From Flavobacterium sediminis (GTDB lineage: Bacteria > Bacteroidota > Bacteroidia > Flavobacteriales > Flavobacteriaceae), in contig NZ_CP029463.1 in the NCBI RefSeq assembly GCF_003148385.1, positions 496,001 through 560,000 of the forward strand: a stretch of 64,000 bases of DNA, in the 5' to 3' direction. Below, piece after piece: positions 7,179-15,896 of the stretch (positions are counted from its first letter, which is position 1; each line of letters begins with the position of its first letter). The translations under genes and the position numbers were made by a program. A model generated the notes under the pieces. The model had not been told where the DNA came from. It saw only the letters and a program-made list of their open reading frames with translations, and made no database searches.

Positions 7179-8599
7179 ATGAAATATTTCCCCTTAAAAA
7201 TGTTGCTCGTTTTGGTTTTAAGCGGGCTGACAGTCAGTTGTTCTGACGACTGGGATGACAATCCTCAAAGCGCCTCTGTTAATGATTTTATCTGGAAAGG
7301 TCTAAACCAATATTATTATTGGCTCACGGATAGTCCGGATCTATCTGATGATCGATTTGCTTCACAAACCGAATACACTCAATTTCTGGAAACTTTTGCG
7401 ACACCTGAAAACGTATTCGATCATTTAAAACTAGAAGCCCCACAGACCGCTTTAGTGTTCTTTATTCGGATTATACATTATTAGAGCAGGCTCTAACCGG
7501 AACTTCTGAGAGTAACGGAGTTGATTACGAACTGCGCTATGCTCCTAATAGTTCAACCGAAATCTTCGGTTGGGTGCGTTATATTCTTCCTAATTCTGAC
7601 GCTTCGACAAAAACTATTTACAGAGGAGATGTTTTTTATGCCATAGACGGCGTCTCTTTAAACGTTAATAACTATAAAACATTGCTGGGACAGAGTACTT
7701 ATACTTTATATCTAGCAGATCTAGTTAACGGACAAATCGTTCCCAACGGAAATACCGTAACACTGAACAAAACTCCTTATTCGGAAAATCCTGTTTATAT
7801 AAAAACCACATTTACTGTCGGTAATAAAAATGTAGGTTATTTGATGTACAACGGCTTTTATGAAAGTTATGAAAACGAATTAAACAATGCTTTTGCCTAC
7901 TTTCAGGCTGAAGGGATTACCCATTTAATTTTAGACTTGCGTTACAATTCGGGAGGTGCTGTAGCTACGGCTACCCGACTGGCGAGTATGATAACCGGAC
8001 AGTTCAACAATGAGATCTTTGCCCGTCAGGAATGGAACTATAAATTAGAAGACTATTTCGGTAGCGATTCGGAACAACTGTTAAACCGCTTTACGAATAC
8101 TATAAAAAACGGAGCTGCAATTAATCATTTGAATCTGGATAAAATTTACATCATTACGACTCAAAAAACAGCTTCGGCCAGTGAGCTGGTCATTAACGGT
8201 CTTACGCCCTATATTAATGTCACACAGATCGGAGATCACACTATCGGAAAAAATGTTGGCTCCATCACTTTGTATGACTCTCCTACTTTTTCTAAAAGCA
8301 ATGTTAACCCAAACCACAGGTATGCTATGCAACCTATTGTTTTAAAAATATCAAATGTTAACGGATTTTCTGATTATTCTACAAATGGACTACCTCCTGA
8401 TGTTTCTCAATCAGAAGATCTGGAAAATCTCGGAATACTCGGAGATCAAAATGAACCACTTTTACAGACAGCGCTGAACTTTATTGACTTGAATGGTCGA
8501 CCAACAATTCCTCAAAGGACTGAAATCTATAAACCATTTAATAGTACACTTGATCAGGATATTTTAAAAACTGAAATGTACCTTGAATTACCGCAATAA
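7179..8599 (+). pseudogene. S41 family peptidase lipoprotein, split by a -1 frameshift
   Basis: Two open frames form one protein of about 473 residues. Reading from ATG 7179 gives a lipoprotein signal (LSGLTVSC) and the N-terminal domain. At the CCCC run 7438-7441 the frame must change; one extra base gives E-A-P-T-D-R-F-S-V-L-Y-S and joins the downstream frame. That part has a PDZ-like region, then the S41 core: LDLRYNSGGAV and the catalytic TTQKTASASELV with its serine nucleophile. S41 (C-terminal processing / tricorn-type) peptidases cut exported proteins. The lipid anchor places it on the envelope. ATG 7110 is rejected because it reads through the promoter region. It may be a base-calling error, not a true pseudogene. 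Confidence 0.85.
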
Positions 8600-8600
8600 A

Positions 8601-8630
8601 AAAAAGTCCTGCATGTGCAGGACTTTTTTT
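8601..8630. terminator. Bidirectional rho-independent terminator
   Basis: Stem AGTCCTGC / GCAGGACT with loop ATGT, flanked by an A-run on the left and seven T on the right. It serves the S41 gene and the convergent beta-propeller gene. Confidence 0.9.
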
Positions 8631-8647
8631 GGGGCAAAAAGAATGAA

Positions 8648-9727
8648 TTAATTATTAAAATAAAAACCGTTAGGACTTACTCTAACTGTGTTCTCGTATA
8701 ATAATGTTCCGCTTGTATTAAAAATATAGATAGAACCGTTTGAACTGTAGTCTGCAGCATCTCCTATGTAAACTTTACCGCCTTCAACCTGAAAACCGTA
8801 AATTCCGTATACTCCCTGATCTGCAACTGATAAAATAGGCGTAGAAGGCAATGTAGTAGCAGATGTACTCATTGAATATACAGCAGCATTGATTGTATAA
8901 TAAATTGTTCCGTTTTCAATATCTAAATTTGCAGGATGACCTGTCGGAAAATCAAGTGTCGTAAAAGTATTGTCCGAAAGGTCTATTGTAACCAAAACTC
9001 CGTTAGTATCTCCTCCGCCACCTGTCCAGTCTGTAATTCCTCCGCATAGCACATATAAATAACCGTTTTCCGTTGCCAATGAGTTCGGAACATCTCCCAC
9101 AGTAATTGTTGTTGTAACAGTATCAGTTGCTGAATCGATCACTACAACAGCATTTCCGTTATTCCAACCACCTTTTAAAGCGACATATAATTTACCGTTC
9201 TCTTCCTCTATTCTTTCCGGACCTTCTCCTACCGGAATTGTAGCTTCAACAGCATAGGTTGTTGTATTCAGCACCGCTACATAATCATCTGTTGCACTTG
9301 AAGCATCTCCCCAATTGGTTACATAAGCTTTATCATTTGCAAAAGCAATGTATCGCGGATTGGATAGACCTGAAGAAACTGTTCCTATAGGTTCTAAAGT
9401 ATAACGGTTTACGATCTCGATCTTGTTAGAGCCGTTAACCACAATAAAAGCCATAGTATTGTAAAAACCGATACTTTGACCTGTATTCCCTACACCTTCA
9501 TTGTTCACCGCTCCATAAGCATCTGCCTGAAAAAAAGAAAAATCATCTGCTAAGAAAGAAACAGTGCTGTTATCAACACCATAATTCCCTTCATTCAAAA
9601 TAAAGATTCCATTTTCATAAGTAACAGCCGGTTCCGGTTGTTCCTGATTGTTATCGTCATCATTGCTACACGAAGCAAAAAATAAAGCTATTGTTGCCGC
9701 TAATAATGAAATTTTTCTAATATACAT
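8648..9727 (-). CDS. BtuG-like beta-propeller surface lipoprotein (DUF5074/YncE type)
   Basis: A 359-residue lipoprotein (LFFASCSNDDDN; acylated Cys20 followed by an acidic stretch typical of surface-exposed Bacteroidota lipoproteins). It is followed by repeated propeller-blade motifs such as YVTNWGD, IPVGEGPERIEEENGKLYVAL-type and ITVGDVPNSLATENGYLYVL-type segments. This is the YVTN/DUF5074 type of seven-bladed beta-propeller. It lies 4 bp downstream of a BtuB-like receptor controlled by a cobalamin riboswitch. In Bacteroides thetaiotaomicron the equivalent propeller, BtuG, binds cobalamin tightly at the cell surface and feeds BtuB. The same role is inferred here from architecture and position. 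Confidence 0.85.
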   Translation of the reverse strand: MYIRKISLLAATIALFFASCSNDDDNNQEQPEPAVTYENGIFILNEGNYGVDNSTVSFLADDFSFFQADAYGAVNNEGVGNTGQSIGFYNTMAFIVVNGSNKIEIVNRYTLEPIGTVSSGLSNPRYIAFANDKAYVTNWGDASSATDDYVAVLNTTTYAVEATIPVGEGPERIEEENGKLYVALKGGWNNGNAVVVIDSATDTVTTTITVGDVPNSLATENGYLYVLCGGITDWTGGGGDTNGVLVTIDLSDNTFTTLDFPTGHPANLDIENGTIYYTINAAVYSMSTSATTLPSTPILSVADQGVYGIYGFQVEGGKVYIGDAADYSSNGSIYIFNTSGTLLYENTVRVSPNGFYFNN

Positions 9728-9731
9728 TCTA

Positions 9732-11558
9732 TTAAAGTTTAAAATTGATACTCAAATTATAATTTCGTCCCGGCATAGGACGTGATAAAACATTTTGATA
9801 TGCTTTATTTTCAAGATTAAAAACCTGAAACAAAACATTTATATTTTTCTTTTTACCCAAATCATATTGCAATCCGGCGTTAGATAGCCAATAGCTCTCC
9901 AGATCGTAAAAATTATCATTTGAGGTATACACCTTGCCGTTAAACAAAAACTGGTAATATAATGATGCTCTACGATAGCCTACATTAACTTGTCCGTTGA
10001 TCTTATGGAAAGGCACATAGATCAGTTGCTTCCTTGTTTGTTCATTCTCAGAAACGGTATAAGCATAGTTCAGATTAAAGCTTAATTTTGTTTGTCCTAA
10101 TTTCTTTTGCCATTCAGTGCCTAATTCAGCACCGTACGTGCTTACTTTATCCGTGTTTTCCGGAGTCCAGATCCCGCTTGCATTTGGAACCCAACGCAAC
10201 ATATCTGTAATATCGTAATAATAGCCCGTTGCGGTAAATTTAAACTTTGAAAAGCTCAGTATTTGTGATAGTTCAGCCTGATAAGAATGTTCCGGCTTCA
10301 GATTCGGATTGCCACTTCCTTGCCAGTACAAGTCATTAAAAGTAGGAATTCTATAATTTTTAGAGCCGTTGATCTTAATAGCATAAAAAGTAGTCACATC
10401 CCATTTCCCACCCAGTGAGAACAATAAAGGACTTTTGTAAACAGAGGTAGCTTCGTAACGAAAACTTCCCTCATACTGAAATGTTTTTGCTATTTTATGT
10501 TGAAACAACAAACTCCCGCCTGCAATTTCTCTTTTTGCTTTTGCTATTCCTGATCCTCTTCCGTTGTTTTGAGTGTAGTCTAATATAACATTCCATCGAA
10601 CTTTTCTACTGGGCTCAAAAATAACATCATACTTAAAAATTGTACTCTCCACCGTTCCGTGAGTAAAATTTTCACTCATTCTGTTTTCATAATACTTATA
10701 ATTCTCTTGCAAAAAAGCACCTTTCAATTGAGAGGTGAATCTTCCCGACTTCATTTGCCATTCTACCATATTCCGCATATTGAGATCGAGATACTTACTT
10801 TTAGATGGCGAAGAAATAGTACCCGAAAAATAACGCTCACCGTCAAAATAGTGTGTATAGAACTTCAACGTATTATGGCCATTTAGCTTATATCCGAAAA
10901 CCGTATTAAAACTGTTATTCTGATAAAAGCCGTTTTCATTCTTTTTATCATAGCCAATGTATTTGTAATCGTTTTGAGATTCGTTTCGGCTGAAATGGAT
11001 CGTAGAAGAAAATTTTTGAGTGGAAAAAACTCCGCCATAGCGAATTCCGTATGTACTGAAACTTCCATAGTTAACTCTTACAGCGTGAACAGAAGCAGTT
11101 TTAAATTTCATTTCATTATTGAGATGCACCGTTCCGCCTATGGCTCCGCTTCCGTACGTAACACTCCCGCCTCCGGGGCGTATCGTTACATTGTCAAAAT
11201 CAGTAACATTGATCGTATTAAAGTCGGTTTGTCCATTGAATTGTGAGTTAATATTGATCCCATTCCATACTACAGCAGTCTGCGATGCTGTGGTTCCCCT
11301 AAAAGAAGGAGATGAAACCATACCAAAACCATTCTCTTTGAAATAGATAGAGGAATTATTACGAAGTAGATCAGTAAGCGATCCTTTGTTTTTAGCAATG
11401 ATACTATCAGACAGTACGATAAGTTTTTGACTCCCCGAGAATTTTTTCAATTGCCGGTCGGCAACTGTTACTTCTTGCAGTTGTACCAATGTGTCTTGTT
11501 GCGCATAAACGCCAAGACCAATAAAAAATACTAAAAATACCTGTAATTGCTTTACCAT
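9732..11558 (-). CDS. btuB: TonB-dependent vitamin B12 receptor, BtuB-like
   Basis: A 608-residue outer-membrane receptor with a signal peptide ending at about VYAQ19, a plug domain at about residues 40-150 (SLTDLLRNNSSIYFKENGFG, SFRGTTASQTAVVWNG, VTIRPGGGSVTYGSGAIGG) and a 22-strand barrel ending in the aromatic/hydrophobic NLSINFKL. The length is close to E. coli BtuB. The substrate assignment comes from the cobalamin riboswitch directly upstream and the BtuG-like and BtuFCD genes around it. It imports cobalamin or corrinoids with energy from TonB. The stop is 4 bp from the downstream propeller gene, so the two form an operon. Confidence 0.93.
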   Translation of the reverse strand: MVKQLQVFLVFFIGLGVYAQQDTLVQLQEVTVADRQLKKFSGSQKLIVLSDSIIAKNKGSLTDLLRNNSSIYFKENGFGMVSSPSFRGTTASQTAVVWNGININSQFNGQTDFNTINVTDFDNVTIRPGGGSVTYGSGAIGGTVHLNNEMKFKTASVHAVRVNYGSFSTYGIRYGGVFSTQKFSSTIHFSRNESQNDYKYIGYDKKNENGFYQNNSFNTVFGYKLNGHNTLKFYTHYFDGERYFSGTISSPSKSKYLDLNMRNMVEWQMKSGRFTSQLKGAFLQENYKYYENRMSENFTHGTVESTIFKYDVIFEPSRKVRWNVILDYTQNNGRGSGIAKAKREIAGGSLLFQHKIAKTFQYEGSFRYEATSVYKSPLLFSLGGKWDVTTFYAIKINGSKNYRIPTFNDLYWQGSGNPNLKPEHSYQAELSQILSFSKFKFTATGYYYDITDMLRWVPNASGIWTPENTDKVSTYGAELGTEWQKKLGQTKLSFNLNYAYTVSENEQTRKQLIYVPFHKINGQVNVGYRRASLYYQFLFNGKVYTSNDNFYDLESYWLSNAGLQYDLGKKKNINVLFQVFNLENKAYQNVLSRPMPGRNYNLSINFKL

Positions 11559-11602
11559 TTTGAAAACCTTTATTCCCGAAAGTTTTTTACTTTATTGAAT
11601 CA

Positions 11603-11780
11603 GGCAGGTCTCCTGGCTTGCGTCTTGTTATTAGCCTTCCCAAAAAATCAATTAATTTTCAGTGGCAATGCAGTAAATAACAAGCTTTTTAGCTTACAGT
11701 TGCGGGTACAGCTCAGGATTTTGACACAAAATAATCAGCACCTGATTCCCTTTTCATGAAGTACAAAAAATATGTACCTC
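11603..11780 (-). promoter_or_regulatory. Cobalamin riboswitch
   Basis: Read on the minus strand, the conserved blocks of the cobalamin riboswitch appear in order: AAAGGGAATCAGGTG, AAATCCTGAGCTGTACCCGC followed by AACTGTAA, then the B12 box GCCACTG, then GGGAAGGC, and finally GACGCAAGCCAGGAGACC. The element ends 44 bases before the BtuB start codon. No clear terminator hairpin with a T-run follows it, so control is probably at translation initiation. When cobalamin is bound, expression of the receptor and BtuG-like lipoprotein should fall. The outer borders are approximate. Confidence 0.97.
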
Positions 11781-11793
11781 AACCTTAATTCGA

Positions 11794-11825
11794 TTGCAAA
11801 GATATTGTAATTTTCTATATTTTTG
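11794..11825 (+). promoter_or_regulatory. Promoter of the TonB-C-domain gene
   Basis: TTG at 11794-11796, a 21-bp spacer, then TATTTTTG at 11818-11825, matching the Bacteroidota -33/-7 arrangement. It is 13 bp from the ATG at 11839, so the leader is very short. It overlaps the minus-strand promoter of the riboswitch transcript. Confidence 0.6.
11797..11804 (-). promoter_or_regulatory. -7 box of the riboswitch-btuB transcript
   Basis: On the minus strand the sequence reads TATCTTTG, matching TAnnTTTG. Initiation would be near 11790, just before the first conserved riboswitch bases. No clear -33 TTG was found. Confidence 0.55.
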
Positions 11826-11838
11826 AAAAAAAATAAAA

Positions 11839-12681
11839 ATGAAAAATATATTCTACTGCATTATTTTATTTAGCTTTTCTTGTTTAGCTCAAAATAAAGA
11901 TTTATCACTTGAAACCTTCTCTGCTTATAAAGTTGAACAAATACCTTATACAGAAAATTGTAAAAATGTAACAGTAGAAGAACAAACAAATTGTTTAATT
12001 GAATTTTTACGTGAGCATTTAAAAAAGAATTTGCAAATTCCTAACGAAGAGTTTGAGACTCTAAGTATGTCAAGAATTAATGTTTCTTTTGTAATTACAA
12101 ACGAGGGAGATATTTCAGGTATTACAGTTGAAAGTCCAGAAAATACGACTTTTAAAGATTTATTTGAAAAAGAAATTGTTAGAGTTTTAGAATTAGCACC
12201 TAAATTTTATCCGGGTTTACAAAACAATAATGCGGTAAATGTCTTTTTTAAAGATATTATTAGCTGTTCACTTATAAAAAAGGAAAATCAAGAAACTAAT
12301 CAAGATATTATAATACCATATGTTAACGTTAATAATTTAATAACGGAACCAACTTTTAAAAGTTGCTTAGACCTTTCAGATGACATATTTATTCAAAAAG
12401 AATGCTTTGAAAAACAACTTAATAAATACATTATACAACATCAAATTTATCCAAAAGAAGCTAAAAAGAATAATATAAGTGGAAAGGTTATAGTTTCTTT
12501 TGTAATAGAAGCTGACGGCAGTATATCTAACCTAAAATCAAGAGGACCTGAAAATGGACAACCTTTAATAGACGAAGCAGAACGTTTAATCAAAAACATT
12601 CCTAATTTAGTTCCTGGCACTATAAATAGGAAACCTATTAAAGTTAGGTATTCAAAAATTATTACTTTTAATACATACTAA
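11839..12681 (+). CDS. Secreted protein with two TonB C-terminal-like domains
   Basis: A 280-residue protein with a signal peptide (MKNIFYCIILFSFSCLAQ) and two repeats of the TonB C-terminal fold, at about residues 60-130 (RINVSFVITNEGDISGITVESP) and 190-275 (SGKVIVSFVIEADGSISNLKSRGPENGQPL split, VPGTINRKPIKVRY). True TonB proteins have an N-terminal membrane anchor and a proline-rich linker, which are absent, so this is a TonB-C-like periplasmic protein and not an obvious energy transducer. It lies between the B12 receptor and the B12 ABC importer but has its own promoter. By eye it is more AT-rich than its neighbours, possibly acquired separately. Confidence 0.8.
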   Translation: MKNIFYCIILFSFSCLAQNKDLSLETFSAYKVEQIPYTENCKNVTVEEQTNCLIEFLREHLKKNLQIPNEEFETLSMSRINVSFVITNEGDISGITVESPENTTFKDLFEKEIVRVLELAPKFYPGLQNNNAVNVFFKDIISCSLIKKENQETNQDIIIPYVNVNNLITEPTFKSCLDLSDDIFIQKECFEKQLNKYIIQHQIYPKEAKKNNISGKVIVSFVIEADGSISNLKSRGPENGQPLIDEAERLIKNIPNLVPGTINRKPIKVRYSKIITFNTY

Positions 12682-12786
12682 TCATTTTTTACCACTCATT
12701 TTTTTTATCAGCCAAATAAAACCTACTACAAAGTGTAGTACAATTACTGCAATGACGATATACATAAAGGTGTTGCTGTCTCTCAT
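12682..12786 (-). CDS. 34-residue single-pass membrane protein
   Basis: A short minus-strand open frame (ATG 12784-12786, TGA 12682-12684) encodes 34 residues: a polar start (MRDSNTF), one hydrophobic helix (MYIVIAVIVLHFVVGFIWLI) and a basic tail (KKMSGKK). The positive-inside rule puts the C-terminus in the cytosol. It is convergent with the TonB-C-domain gene (adjacent stops) and divergent from the BtuF gene. Its length and composition fit a real small membrane protein and not chance, and AAAAAAG precedes the ATG. The function is unknown. Confidence 0.6.
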   Translation of the reverse strand: MRDSNTFMYIVIAVIVLHFVVGFIWLIKKMSGKK

Positions 12787-12893
12787 CTTTTTTAAGCTAA
12801 GTTAATTTGAAATCACCAATGAAAATGTAGCATTTGTTACTCAAAATAGCTTTTATGAAAACAAAATTCTATTTTTGCTAAAAATTTTCAGGT

Positions 12894-14032
12894 ATGTCTT
12901 TCATTACTAAGATCAGCTTTTTTTTAGGATTACTCTTCTTATTTTCTCAATGCAAAAAACAAGAAAACCAAGCTCAGGAAAACCCGAAAGCTAAGGAATT
13001 GATTACGGATTCAGAAGGCCTATCCATTAAAGATTTCGGTTCGTTTTACTGGGTTACGATAACAAATACATTCCCGGAAGCAACTGAAAATTACAATTAT
13101 GTTTTACATAAAAAGGGAACTACTGTTCCTGATAGTTTAAGCCAATATACTGCTATAGAAATTCCAGTTCAGAAGATCATAGTCACCTCTACCACGCACA
13201 TTCCTTCACTCGAAATGTTAGGCGAAGAAAACAAACTGGTTGCTTTTCCTACCACTGATTATATTTCGTCTGAAAAAACAAGAGCTCTTATTGATGAAGG
13301 TAAAATACGTGATCTGGGCAACAATCAAAATTTGAATACGGAAGTTATTTTAGAGCTTCAGCCGGATGTAATTGTAGGTTTCAGTGTTAACGGAAGCATG
13401 AAAGCCTATAAAAATCTGGAGCGCAACGGACAAAAAATTATTTTAAACAGTGACTGGACCGAACAAACACCTTTAGGTAAAGCCGAATGGATCAAATTTT
13501 TCGGGGTTCTGTTTGACAAATCCGAAGAAGCCGAAAAATTGTTCAACCAGATCAAATCGGATTATCAGAATGCCGTTACTCTGGCACAAAATACTCAAAA
13601 CGAACCCAGTATCATGGCAGGAAGTATTTATGAAGACCAGTGGTTTTTACCTCAAGGGGTAGTTGGGCTGCTTATTTCTTAAAAGAAGCCCATGGCAATT
13701 ATCTTTGGAAAGATACTCAGGGAACCGGAAGTCTCTCCTTATCTTTTGAAAGCGTTTTAGACAAAGCAAAAGATGCCGAATACTGGATAGGTCCAGGACA
13801 ATTCACTTCAATAGATGCCATTTTAGAAAGCAATCCGAACTATAACTATTTCAGATCTGTTCGGGACAAAAAAGTTTATTCTTTCAGTAACAAAAAAGGA
13901 AAAACAGGCGGCGTAATTTATTATGAGTTAGCACCTAACCGCCCTGACCTGGTGGTAAAAGACCTTATTAAAATCTTACACCCGGAAGTATTACCGGATT
14001 ATGAATTATTCTTCTTTGAACATTTAGAATAA
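12894..14032 (+). pseudogene. btuF: B12 ABC transporter substrate-binding lipoprotein (BtuF-like), split by a frameshift
   Basis: Two overlapping frames make one 379-residue periplasmic binding protein of the BtuF/FhuD class. The first frame has a signal ending in a Cys (LFLFSQC, Cys21) and the N-lobe motifs VPVQKIIVTSTTHIPSLEML-like and DLGNNQNLNTEVILELQPDVIVG. The second supplies the C-lobe (GSWAAYFLKEAHGNYLW, AEYWIGPGQFTSIDAI, YYELAPNRPDLVVKDL). The frame change is at the GGGG run 13656-13659; one more G reads QGGSWAAY through. It overlaps the permease start (TAATG). With the riboswitch-linked receptor nearby, the ligand is most probably cobalamin. A base-calling error is likely. Confidence 0.85.
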
Positions 14033-15060
14033 TGAACATGTCAAGCCAACATAAGCTACTTTTCGGGATCCTTGTTTTAGGGAGCATCGCTTTATTTTTA
14101 ATCAATATAAGTTTAGGTTCGGTATTTATTCCCGTTTCGGAGATTTGCAAAGGCATATTAGGATTCAAAATGGAAAAAGAGACCTGGGAAATCATCCTGT
14201 TCCATTTCCGTTTGCCTAAAGCTGTTACCGCCATCTTAGTCGGGATCGGATTGTCAGTCAGCGGTCTGCTGATGCAAACGCTGTTCCGAAATCCTTTAGC
14301 CGGTCCTTATGTTCTGGGCTTAAGTTCAGGAGCCAGTTTAGGTGTTGCCTTTGTTATTTTAGGTTCTGCCTTACTACCGGTTTCCGTCGCTTCCTTTTTT
14401 CTGTCAACTTATGGATTAACTTTAGCTTCCGGAATCGGGAGTTTCTTAGTACTTGCCGCCGTTTTACTGGTTGTCAAAAGATTAAAAGATACTATGGCAA
14501 TCCTTATTGTCGGTTTAATGTTCAGCAGTTTTACAAGTGCTATCGTTTCAGTCTTAACATACTTCTCAACTGCCGAACAATTGCAAAAATATACTTTCTG
14601 GTCACTGGGAAGCATTAGTAATTTATCATGGGAAGAAGTTACACTGCTATTTATACTCATAGCTATAGGGCTTATCTTTAGCATCACAATCATAAAACCC
14701 TTGAATGCCCTTCTTTTAGGAGAACGCTATGCTAAAAGTATCGGTATCCATTTTAAAAGAACACGCTTAATAATTATTATTGCTACGAGTATTTTAGCAG
14801 GAAGCACAACAGCATTGGTCGGACCGATCGCTTTTATAGGTTTAGCGGTTCCTCACATGGCAAAACTACTTTTCAAAACCAGCAATCACCTTGTTCTATT
14901 GATGAGCACTTTGCTTTTAGGCAGTATTATGATGCTGATCTGTGACAGTATTGCTCAGGTTCCGAATAGTGAACTCACTCTACCGATCAATGCTATAACA
15001 TCTATTTTCGGAGCTCCGATCATTGTTTGGCTCCTAATCAGAAAACGAAAAATTCAATAA
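14032..15060 (+). CDS. btuC: FecCD-family ABC permease, probable cobalamin importer (BtuC-like)
   Basis: A 342-residue polytopic protein of the FecCD/BtuC family with about ten membrane segments. The family blocks FRLPKAVTAILVGIGLSVSG, MQTLFRNPLAGPYVLGLSSGASLG and the C-terminal GPIAFIGLAVPHMAKLL are visible; the last forms the contact with the ATPase. It is translationally coupled to the binding-protein gene (stop and start share bases) and is followed after 3 bp by the ATPase gene. It moves the substrate across the inner membrane. Cobalamin is inferred from context; iron siderophores are the main alternative for this family. Confidence 0.88.
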   Translation: MNMSSQHKLLFGILVLGSIALFLINISLGSVFIPVSEICKGILGFKMEKETWEIILFHFRLPKAVTAILVGIGLSVSGLLMQTLFRNPLAGPYVLGLSSGASLGVAFVILGSALLPVSVASFFLSTYGLTLASGIGSFLVLAAVLLVVKRLKDTMAILIVGLMFSSFTSAIVSVLTYFSTAEQLQKYTFWSLGSISNLSWEEVTLLFILIAIGLIFSITIIKPLNALLLGERYAKSIGIHFKRTRLIIIIATSILAGSTTALVGPIAFIGLAVPHMAKLLFKTSNHLVLLMSTLLLGSIMMLICDSIAQVPNSELTLPINAITSIFGAPIIVWLLIRKRKIQ

Positions 15061-15063
15061 CAG

Positions 15064-15843
15064 ATGGTTCCGTTTATTCTACATACTGAAAATTTATCCA
15101 TTGGTTACACTAAAGGAAAATCATCTGTTGTTATTCAAAGTGATATTTCACTGGATCTGAAAAAAGGAAAGCTCATTGCTCTTATCGGGAAAAACGGTAT
15201 TGGAAAATCAACATTTTTAAAAACAATCACCGGGATTTTAGAACCCCTTTCCGGAACAATTGTAATCAATCATAAAGATCTTTCCGATTATGACAATAGC
15301 GAATTAGCTCAGGAAATGAGTTTAGTACTAACCGAAAGTCTTCCTCCTAGTAATTTAACCGTCTATGAGATTGTTGCTTTAGGTCGCCAACCTTATACTA
15401 ATTGGTTGGGAACACTCACTACTGAAGACCGTCAAAAAATTGACGAAGCCATCTCACTGACCGGAATTTCGGATTTCGCCCATAAAAAGCATTATGAAAT
15501 CAGCGACGGACAATTACAAAAAACCATGATCGCAAGAGCATTGGCTCAGGATACATCTATCATCATTTTAGACGAACCTACAACTCATTTAGATCTGGTT
15601 CATAAAGTAACTTTACTCAAATTACTTTCTAAATTAACCCACGAAACCGGAAAAACCATTTTGTACTCCACTCACGATCTCGATCTGGCTATTCAACTTA
15701 CTGACGAAATGATCGTTTTTACGGAAAATGCTATTTATAAAGATGAACCTTGCAATCTGATAGCTCAAAATGTATTCAATCAGATATTTGATGATAAAAA
15801 TATTTCTTTTGATACCGAAAAAGGAAAGTTCATTATAAAATAA
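15064..15843 (+). CDS. btuD: ABC transporter ATP-binding protein, probable cobalamin importer (BtuD-like)
   Basis: A 259-residue ATPase of the FecE/BtuD type: Walker A GKNGIGKST at about residues 42-50, Q-loop near SLVLTESL, signature EISDGQLQK (SDG instead of the usual SGG, as seen in other Bacteroidota homologues), Walker B IIILDEPTTHLDL and the switch His in YSTHDLD. It closes the BtuF-C-D operon. With the permease it would form the inner-membrane importer that completes the pathway started by BtuG and BtuB. Confidence 0.88.
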   Translation: MVPFILHTENLSIGYTKGKSSVVIQSDISLDLKKGKLIALIGKNGIGKSTFLKTITGILEPLSGTIVINHKDLSDYDNSELAQEMSLVLTESLPPSNLTVYEIVALGRQPYTNWLGTLTTEDRQKIDEAISLTGISDFAHKKHYEISDGQLQKTMIARALAQDTSIIILDEPTTHLDLVHKVTLLKLLSKLTHETGKTILYSTHDLDLAIQLTDEMIVFTENAIYKDEPCNLIAQNVFNQIFDDKNISFDTEKGKFIIK

Positions 15844-15866
15844 CAAAAACCAATTTAATTATTTGA

Positions 15867-15874
15867 TATATTTG
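15867..15874 (+). promoter_or_regulatory. Putative -7 box of the subtilase gene
   Basis: TATATTTG matches TAnnTTTG and lies 22 bp before the ATG at 15897. No -33 TTG at normal spacing was identified. Confidence 0.45.
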
Positions 15875-15896
15875 CTAAAGCATTAATTTTCAGTCT

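Noticed and set aside
7430..7450. Programmed -1 frameshifting in the S41 gene
   Set aside because: No X-XXY-YYZ slippery heptamer and no downstream pseudoknot was seen; the same one-base loss recurs in unrelated genes.
10659..11346. Several plus-strand open frames of 75-90 codons
   Set aside because: They are antisense shadows of the BtuB-like gene with no coding features of their own.
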